This document shows, in pieces, positions 58,488 to 64,000 of a stretch of 64,000 bases of DNA; position 1 is the stretch's first letter; every line of letters starts with the position of its first letter. The translations under genes were made by a program, and so were the position numbers. The notes beneath the pieces were generated by a model, which was given only the letters and a program-made list of their open reading frames with translations, was not told where the DNA came from and ran no database searches. The stretch comes from Boseongicola sp. SB0665_bin_10 (GTDB lineage: Bacteria; Pseudomonadota; Alphaproteobacteria; Rhodobacterales; Rhodobacteraceae): assembly GCA_009838075.1 (NCBI GenBank), contig VXSG01000081.1, positions 1-64,000 of the forward strand, in the 5' to 3' direction.

Positions 58488-60149
58488 ATGCAATACCTGA
58501 CACGCACGGGAAAGCCGCTGCCAAAGGTGATTACCGATCAGGCCAGGACGGTCGGCGACGACCCGGTCAACCGCAGGGAATTCCTTGCGCTCGCCAGCAC
58601 ATTCGGCGCGACGGCCGCCACCGCCTACGGCATGCTGGGCCATGCTGCGCCGGCCCTCGCAGCCAGCGACGCGAAGATGGGCGGAACCGTGCGAATCCAG
58701 ATGGAAGTGCGCGCGCTCAAGGACCCGCGCACCTTCGACTGGTCGCAGATCGCCAACTTCGCCCGAGGCTGGCTGGAGAACCTCGTTTCCTACGAAAATG
58801 ACGGGACGTTCCTGCCGGTTCTGCTCGAAGGCTGGGACATCTCCGAAGACGCCCAGACCTATACCTTGAACATTCGCAAGGGCGTGAAATGGAACAACGG
58901 TGACGACTTCACCGCCGAGGACGTCGCGCGCAACATTGCCGGCTGGTGCGACAAGGCCGTCGAGGGCAACTCGATGGCTGGCCGATTCGCCGTGCTGATC
59001 GATCCGGACACGAACAAGGCGATCGATGGCGCGATCGAGGTTGTTGACGCTCACACGGTGCGCCTGAACCTGCCCAGGCCAGACATCTCGCTGATTGCCG
59101 GCATGGCCGACTATCCGGCGGCTATCGTGCACGGTTCGCACGATCCCGAAAGCATGCTCGCCAATCCCGTCGGCACCGGGCCGTACCTCCCCGAAAGCCT
59201 GGAGGTTGGCGTCAAGGGCGTGCTGGTGCGCAACGAGAACCACACGTGGTGGAACGCAGGAAACGGCGCCTGGATGGACCGGATTGAGTATGTCGACTAC
59301 GGAACGGATCCCTCCGCCTTCGTCGCGGCTGCCGAGGCCGACGAGATTGACATGCTCTACACGATCGAGGGCGAGTTCATAGACATCATGACGTCGTTTG
59401 ACGGGTGGGTCGAGAACGAGGTCGTGACCATGGCGACCATCGTCATTCGTCCCAACCAGCTGGCCGAAATTGACGGCATGAAGCCCTATGCCGACAAGCG
59501 CGTCCGGCAGGCGATTTCCATGGCCGTGGACAATTCGGTTCTTCTCGAGCTCGGCTACAACAGTCGCGGGGTGCCTGCCCAGAACCACCATGTCGGACCC
59601 GCGCATCCGGAGTATATCGACATCGGTGATCCGAAGTTGGATCCCGCAGGTGCCTTGGCCCTGGTCCAGGAGGCGGGCATGGCGGACTTCGAGCACGAAC
59701 TGGTCTCGATAGACGATGCCTGGCGCAAGGACACGACCGACGCCGTGGCGGCGCAGCTGCGGGACGCCGGCATCAACGTCAAGCGCACCGTTCTTCCGGG
59801 CAGCACGTTCTGGAACGATTGGGCGAAGTACCCGTTCAGCTCGACGAACTGGAACCACCGTCCGTTCGGCGTGCAGATCTGGGCGCTTGCCTATCGTTCC
59901 GGCGAGGCCTGGAACGAATTCGGCTGGGCGAACCCGGAATTCGATGCCTTGCTGGAGCAGGCCCTTGCCACGCCGGAAGTTGAGAAGCGCCGCGCCCTGA
60001 TGGCGGTGGGCGAGAAGCTCATCCAGGACGAAGGCGTTACGATCCAGCCTTACTGGCGTTCGCTGTACAACCACACCCGCGAAGGTCTGGGCGGTGGCGC
60101 TCACCATATATCGTTCGAGATTCGGCCGGCACAGCTCTACTGGACCTGA
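58488..60149 (+). CDS. ABC transporter substrate-binding protein, family 5
   Basis: 553 residues from the ATG at 58488, behind AAAGGGAGGAATTCAA. Tat-type signal [20 protein letters not shown] (residues 28-47) and an AAPALAAS cleavage site, so the protein folds before export. The body matches peptide/nickel/opine-type binding proteins: [41 protein letters not shown]. No permease or ATPase genes follow, so the transporter is incomplete here. Probable ligand is the cluster 2 substrate. Confidence 0.88.
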   Translation: MQYLTRTGKPLPKVITDQARTVGDDPVNRREFLALASTFGATAATAYGMLGHAAPALAASDAKMGGTVRIQMEVRALKDPRTFDWSQIANFARGWLENLVSYENDGTFLPVLLEGWDISEDAQTYTLNIRKGVKWNNGDDFTAEDVARNIAGWCDKAVEGNSMAGRFAVLIDPDTNKAIDGAIEVVDAHTVRLNLPRPDISLIAGMADYPAAIVHGSHDPESMLANPVGTGPYLPESLEVGVKGVLVRNENHTWWNAGNGAWMDRIEYVDYGTDPSAFVAAAEADEIDMLYTIEGEFIDIMTSFDGWVENEVVTMATIVIRPNQLAEIDGMKPYADKRVRQAISMAVDNSVLLELGYNSRGVPAQNHHVGPAHPEYIDIGDPKLDPAGALALVQEAGMADFEHELVSIDDAWRKDTTDAVAAQLRDAGINVKRTVLPGSTFWNDWAKYPFSSTNWNHRPFGVQIWALAYRSGEAWNEFGWANPEFDALLEQALATPEVEKRRALMAVGEKLIQDEGVTIQPYWRSLYNHTREGLGGGAHHISFEIRPAQLYWT

Positions 60150-60159
60150 GGTTCGATTT

Positions 60160-60185
60160 GGCGGGGCGGCCCTAGTCGCCCCGCC
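60160..60185 (+). terminator. Hairpin after the family-5 binding protein gene
   Basis: GGCGGGGCG (60160-60168) and CGCCCCGCC (60177-60185) form a perfect 9-bp stem with an 8-nt loop, 11 nt after the stop. No T-run. Likely mRNA-stabilising or attenuating. Confidence 0.5.
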
Positions 60186-60211
60186 GCCGCCGATCACGTC
60201 AAGGACGGGAC

Positions 60212-60706
60212 ATGATTTTCGAGACGACTGTCATTGCCGCCCAGGCGGCCTGCGTCTTCTTCCTGGCGGCATGGCTTACGATCGGGGTTCTGGACAACAT
60301 ATTTCATTCCGCGCTGAACAGCACCGTAACGGCGGAAGTTCTCGACATGACTCGCATGCGGGAAGAGTTTCCCGAGGCCTACGAGGCCGTTGCGCATCGA
60401 CGAATTTCGGACGCGTCGGTTCAGAAATGGCTCTTCGCGATCATCGTGGTTTGGGAAGTCGTCGCGGCCATTGCGTTATGGTCAGGGTTTGCGGCCATGC
60501 TGATGGCTGCTCTCGGCCAGGTTGATCCGACGACTGGTCGCAGCCTTGCCATGTTGGGGGCGCTGTTGTTCACCAGCATCTGGGTCGGCTTCTTGGTGGG
60601 AGGCAACTGGTTCTGCTATTGGTTCTGTCACGAAGGTGCACAGAATACCCACTACCAGATGACGATTTGGGGGATCGCAACAATGGTCTTGCTCGTGGTG
60701 GGATGA
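60212..60706 (+). CDS. DUF2165 small integral membrane protein
   Basis: 164 residues with four predicted transmembrane helices (about 8-28, 72-92, 110-130, 145-163). The pattern NIFHSALNSTVTAEVLDMTRM, a W-E-V-V-A-A-I-A-L-W helix and VGGNWFCYWF matches the DUF2165 family (predicted small integral membrane protein). AAGGACGGG precedes the ATG. Its partner function is unknown. It follows the binding protein and could be a cluster 2 accessory. Confidence 0.75.
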   Translation: MIFETTVIAAQAACVFFLAAWLTIGVLDNIFHSALNSTVTAEVLDMTRMREEFPEAYEAVAHRRISDASVQKWLFAIIVVWEVVAAIALWSGFAAMLMAALGQVDPTTGRSLAMLGALLFTSIWVGFLVGGNWFCYWFCHEGAQNTHYQMTIWGIATMVLLVVG

Positions 60707-61260
60707 CGGCTTGCGATCAATGATCTTTCGGCAAACCGAATCTGGCCGGAGGCGTGACTTGTCGCCGTGGGCTCATGACCTGTCAGCCACGTGGCAATTT
60801 GGGCTGCGCTTGCCCGCTTGAACCGCGCAACCGGCAGCGTGAGGAACCGCTTGCCGCCAAGGGTCTCCAGAACCGCAGGCATCCGTGTCTGAGCGCCCTG
60901 AATCCGGACTTCGCCGCCGCGGTCGCATCCGGATCAGGCCTGCTGTACCTTGAGAACTGACTCGTCCGTCGCGTAGCGCCCGGGCAGCCTGTTCACGTCT
61001 TCCGTGTTGGTCTGCAGCAGGATCGCTTCCGGGCAGACGATGATGCCTTGCGAGGCATCCAGTGGACGGAAAACCCGTCCATTGCCATCACCTCGCCCAA
61101 CATCACCCCGCCTGTCCGAAGTCCTTGGCTCCAGGTCTCGGTGGCCGGAGCTCGCCTTCGTGGACGTTGATCTTCACGCCACGGGCTCGGGCAGATCGGA
61201 TGGTCGCAAAGGGCGCGCATGTATCGCACGCATGGCCTGTCGGTCTTTCGTTCCAGGTCG
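60707..61260. other. Region with gene remnants only
   Basis: Minus-strand fragments such as LLQTNTEDVNRLPGRYATDE (about 60940-61040) and LGGKRFLTLPVARFKRASA (about 60800-60880) look protein-coding but are in different phases, have no good starts and I cannot name them. Probably debris of a broken gene. Confidence 0.35.
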
Positions 61261-62691
61261 ATGGACCATAGATTGTTCGCGATGCCTTTCGCCTTCTACG
61301 ATCTCGAAACCACCGGAACATCGCCCGCGTACGATCAGCCTTTGCAGTTTGCGGCGGTTCTTGCGGATGACGACCTCAGGCCGCTCGAACGCGTGAACAT
61401 GCGCTGTCGGCTCGCTCCGCACATATTGCCTTCTCCAGGGGCGCTCGCGATCAGCGGGGTCCAGATTGACCAGCTTACGGATCCGGCGCTGCCGAGCTGG
61501 TTCGAAATGATGCAGGAGATTCAGCGCCTCGTCGAGGCATGGGCGCCGGCCACGTGGACCGGCTACAACTCGATGAGCTTCGACGAGAACTTCCTGCGGC
61601 AATCCTTCTACCAGATGCTTCAGCCAAGTGTCTTTGCAACCCAGTTCAACGGGAACACGCGACTGGACGTCTTGCAGGTCCTGTTTGCGGTGCACTGGCG
61701 TGCGCACAAGACCCTCGCGTGGCCCGTGGATGATGCCGGAAACGCGGTCTTCAGGCTGGATGCGCTCGCGCCTGCGAACGGTTACAGGGACCACGACGCC
61801 CATGACGCTCTCGGCGACGTCGAAGCCACCATGCATCTGCTTCAGCTTGTCCGGGACCGGGCGCCCGATCTCTTCGAGGAGATTCTTGACAACAGGGACA
61901 AGACGCATGTCGACAGGCGCCTGGCGTCCGGCGAGCCTCTGGAGTTCGTGACGCGGCTCTCGTCCGCGCCACCCCAAGGCATCGTAGGGTGCGGCTGCGG
62001 CCGTGATGCGGAGAGCGCAAATGCGGCGGCCATTTTCGATGTCCGGATCGTGGACCCGGTTGCGTGTTTCGGTCTTGATCAGGCTGGGCTGATTGAACTC
62101 CTGGAGCGGTCGCCTCGCGTCGTGCACAGGCTGAAGATCAACGAAACTCCGATGCTCTTCCACGCGCCCGCCGTGGACGGGACCGTACGCGAAAGATGCC
62201 GTGCAATCGCCGCCAGTCCCGCTTTCTCTCGACGCGTTGGTGCAGCCATGGCCGAGCTGAGGGCCCAACGATATCCACCACCCGGCCCCGGGGAGCCTGT
62301 GCGCGTTGAGGAACGCATCTACGACGGGTTCTACGGGCGTGAGGACAGGCAGCTGCTTCGCAGCCTCAACCAGGCCGAAGGCTGGCAGGCCCGACTGTCG
62401 GTCTTCGAGCAGTTCGGCGATGCGCGGCTCCAGCAGCTTGGAAGGCGGGCAGCAGTCCTCATGGCGCCCGAGATCATGCCTCCTGCAGCAGTGGCTTCGG
62501 CGGCCAGGAACATCCTGGCCAGGTGGCGGGGTACCGACGCGCCGCCAAACGGCTGGACAACGCTTGCGGCCGTCCATGCCCAGATTGATCGGCTCTTGCA
62601 GGAGGGACGAATCGATGACCGCAGGGCAGGGGAAATCCGGAACTTCTGCGAAGCGCGTGTCAGGACGCTTCAGGCCAATCAGATTCCATGA
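61261..62691 (+). CDS. sbcB: Exodeoxyribonuclease I
   Basis: 476 residues from the ATG at 61261 (61282 is also possible: MPFAFYDLETTGTS). DEDDh exonuclease: FYDLETTGTSP (Asp, Glu), TGYNSMSFDENFLRQ (Asp), and DAHDALGDVEATMH (His, Asp). The C-terminal half is the SH3-like and helical domain of ExoI (YDGFYGREDRQLLRSL, PEIMPP). It degrades single-stranded DNA 3' to 5' in recombination and mismatch repair. Length is normal. It has no operon partner. Confidence 0.92.
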   Translation: MDHRLFAMPFAFYDLETTGTSPAYDQPLQFAAVLADDDLRPLERVNMRCRLAPHILPSPGALAISGVQIDQLTDPALPSWFEMMQEIQRLVEAWAPATWTGYNSMSFDENFLRQSFYQMLQPSVFATQFNGNTRLDVLQVLFAVHWRAHKTLAWPVDDAGNAVFRLDALAPANGYRDHDAHDALGDVEATMHLLQLVRDRAPDLFEEILDNRDKTHVDRRLASGEPLEFVTRLSSAPPQGIVGCGCGRDAESANAAAIFDVRIVDPVACFGLDQAGLIELLERSPRVVHRLKINETPMLFHAPAVDGTVRERCRAIAASPAFSRRVGAAMAELRAQRYPPPGPGEPVRVEERIYDGFYGREDRQLLRSLNQAEGWQARLSVFEQFGDARLQQLGRRAAVLMAPEIMPPAAVASAARNILARWRGTDAPPNGWTTLAAVHAQIDRLLQEGRIDDRRAGEIRNFCEARVRTLQANQIP

Positions 62692-63095
62692 CCGCGCCGA
62701 TCAATCATGCAAGTTGAACCTCCGCCGTGTCGCGCGGTCAACGGAAGTCTGTGCGGCATTGAATTGACACTGCATCCGGCAGCTTCAAACTTTGGCCTTT
62801 CCTGAAGGAACATCACTTTGGAGATTGCAGGGACAGTGGATTTCGTTCTGGAGTGCGTCCCTGCGGTTGGACAATTGGGCGCTTCAATTTCCCCGCCCGG
62901 AGATTTCTGCAAGAAGGTCCCGTGACCAGAGTACACTGACGACACGGCATTGCGAAGCGAGGCGCGGTGGATGAAGCCTGCCTGCACGGACAGATGCTCC
63001 AGTCCCTGAGCACACGCCATGACGCTTGCCGCAGGCTTGTCCGCATTCGGTTCCAGGATCATGAGCGCGGGGGCCCGCGACGACGACCCGTCGGA
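62692..63095. other. Non-coding, probably degenerate region
   Basis: No supported gene. The minus-strand frame that starts as an IstA fragment continues open through here but does not look like IstA any more, so it is read-through of debris. Confidence 0.4.
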
Positions 63096-63215
63096 CAGCA
63101 ACATCTCGCGAATCTTGTTGCGCGACTTGCTCGCCGCCTTCGCGATCGATCGAATGGTCTTCCTGTGAACGCGCGACAAACGTCGTATCTTGCGGACCGT
63201 CTCCACTGACGCCAT
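63096..63215 (-). pseudogene. IS21-family IstA transposase, N-terminal fragment
   Basis: About 40 codons: MASVETVRKIRRLSRVHRKT then IRSIAKAASKSRNKIREML, the helix-turn-helix start of IstA (ET-x-R-K-I-R-R-L ... SR-N-x-(V/I)-R). The DDE catalytic domain and the IstB gene are absent, so this is a remnant. Plus-strand 63216-63597 holds no recognisable gene. Confidence 0.6.
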
Positions 63216-63597
63216 GTCCCATGTCTCGCTGTCTTGTCGGGAGGCAGGTGTTTCCACCTGAACCGGGGTGGGTCAGTTCAAGACGTCCTGGCGTCGAGGG
63301 TTGACGCTGGCAACTCTCGGGACCCGCATGTCCTCGAATTCGCTGGCAGCTTGGATGCCAGGCCCCATGCCTTCACGCTTCGTGGAGCAAGATCAGCGAA
63401 TTCAGCGCTTGCATCGCGGTTCATGGAATCTGCTCGCCATGCGCCGGGAATGTCAGGAAAGTTCGCGAAGGAGCTCTTGTGTCCGGAAGATGCGGTCTGT
63501 TCGGAGCCTGCATTCGCCTCGCGAGATCAAGGCATCAGCAGATCTGAACGCGATTTCCTCCCCGATAGTGAGTCAGCATTGAACGCGGTTCCACAAG

Positions 63598-64000
63598 ATC
63601 CGGGACATCGCATCGACCTGCCACGGCTACGGATACCGAAGGATGACGGCCGAACTTCAGCACCGCGGCATGCGGGTGAATGCGACGAATGCGCGGCGGA
63701 CTTTGGCCGAGAACGGCCTGACTCCGCGGCAGAGACGTCGGTACGACGCGACGACCGACAGCGATGCAGCAACAGGCTCACGACAAGCAGAAAGACGGTG
63801 GGAGCCGTACAATGGGAAAGACAACGATTCTGTCAAAGGCGAGGCCAACCGCCATGATCCCGCTTCTTCAGGTCTCCGTCGACATTCCGACCGAAGGATT
63901 CCCGAAGACCCGTGGAGTCGGCTGGGCTCACGTCGGCGACCATAAGGCCTTCGAGGACGTCACGGCCGAGCTGCCAAACTTCATTGAAAGCACCTGCGAC
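63598..64000 (+). pseudogene. IS3-family OrfB transposase, decayed, runs off the window
   Basis: The first part reads IRDIASTCHGYGYRRMTAEL, HRGMRVNATNARRTLAENGL, TPRQRRRYDATTDSD (63598-63765), the HTH_21 region of IS3 OrfB. About 63905-64000 reads AHVGDHKAFEDVTAELPNFIE, the C-terminal part before the usual R-L-H-S-x-L-G-Y motif. The central DDE core (about 130 residues) is missing between, so this is an internally deleted copy. Confidence 0.7.

Noticed and set aside
55520..60197. Very long minus-strand open frames (826 and 906 codons) opposite cluster 2
   Set aside because: Mirror frames of strongly coding plus-strand genes, with no starts, motifs or sensible composition.

Overview
The window is GC-rich double-stranded bacterial DNA with alphaproteobacterial features: a typical alphaproteobacterial tRNA-Phe(GAA), a Tat-exported sulfite-dehydrogenase-like pair, polyamine-type ABC transport, a DmdA-family demethylase, TauD-type oxygenase genes and IS21/IS3 remnants. 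I do not name a species. It has two halves.

Positions 1 to about 31.7 kb are one arm of an integrated tailed phage, with every gene on the minus strand. Reading leftwards from the attachment site at tRNA-Phe (31697-31771), the order is: P4-type integrase, AlpA-like regulator, small and large terminase subunits, portal, scaffold-like protein, major capsid protein, two paralogous 157-residue proteins, a giant 1465-residue fibre-like protein, adaptor and tail proteins, a GNAT acetyltransferase, a protein with a C-terminal S74-type domain, three internal or ejection-like proteins, two fibre or receptor-binding proteins, a cassette of five small genes, a second tyrosine recombinase and a conserved phage protein. 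There is no tape measure, sheath or tube gene, and the portal is long, so a short-tailed (podovirus-like) particle of the BPP-1/BcepC6B kind is likely. Replication, lysis and the other attachment site are not in the window. Almost all genes are joined by ATGA or TGATG overlaps. Two near-identical sigma70-like promoters, each with a palindrome over the -10 box and the start codon 6-7 nt downstream, drive the terminase block and the scaffold/capsid/tail block and predict leaderless mRNAs.

Positions 31.7-64 kb are chromosomal and mainly catabolic. First comes a class-III aminotransferase with an APH-type kinase, the pair expected for kinase plus phospho-lyase catabolism of an amino alcohol. An HNH endonuclease and an iron alcohol dehydrogenase follow on the minus strand, then a molybdenum sulfite-dehydrogenase-like protein with a dihaem cytochrome c. 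Cluster 1 (40.7-49.6 kb) combines an FAD amine oxidase, a complete PotABCD-like importer, a DmdA-family methyltransferase, a VOC protein and an acyl-CoA ligase, and ends convergently with an EamA transporter. Cluster 2 (53.4-60.7 kb) combines a class-I amidotransferase, a creatininase-family amidase, a CodA-like amidohydrolase, a VAO-type flavoprotein, a TauD oxygenase, an orphan family-5 binding protein and a DUF2165 membrane protein, with a divergent RidA. Together these suggest scavenging of methylated and nitrogen-rich organic compounds; the actual substrates are unknown.

Between and after the clusters lie a HigBA-like toxin-antitoxin pair with its own leaderless-type promoter and operator, exonuclease I, and gene-poor stretches carrying transposase fragments (TnpB-like, IS21 IstA, IS3 OrfB), which mark a decaying, rearranged region.
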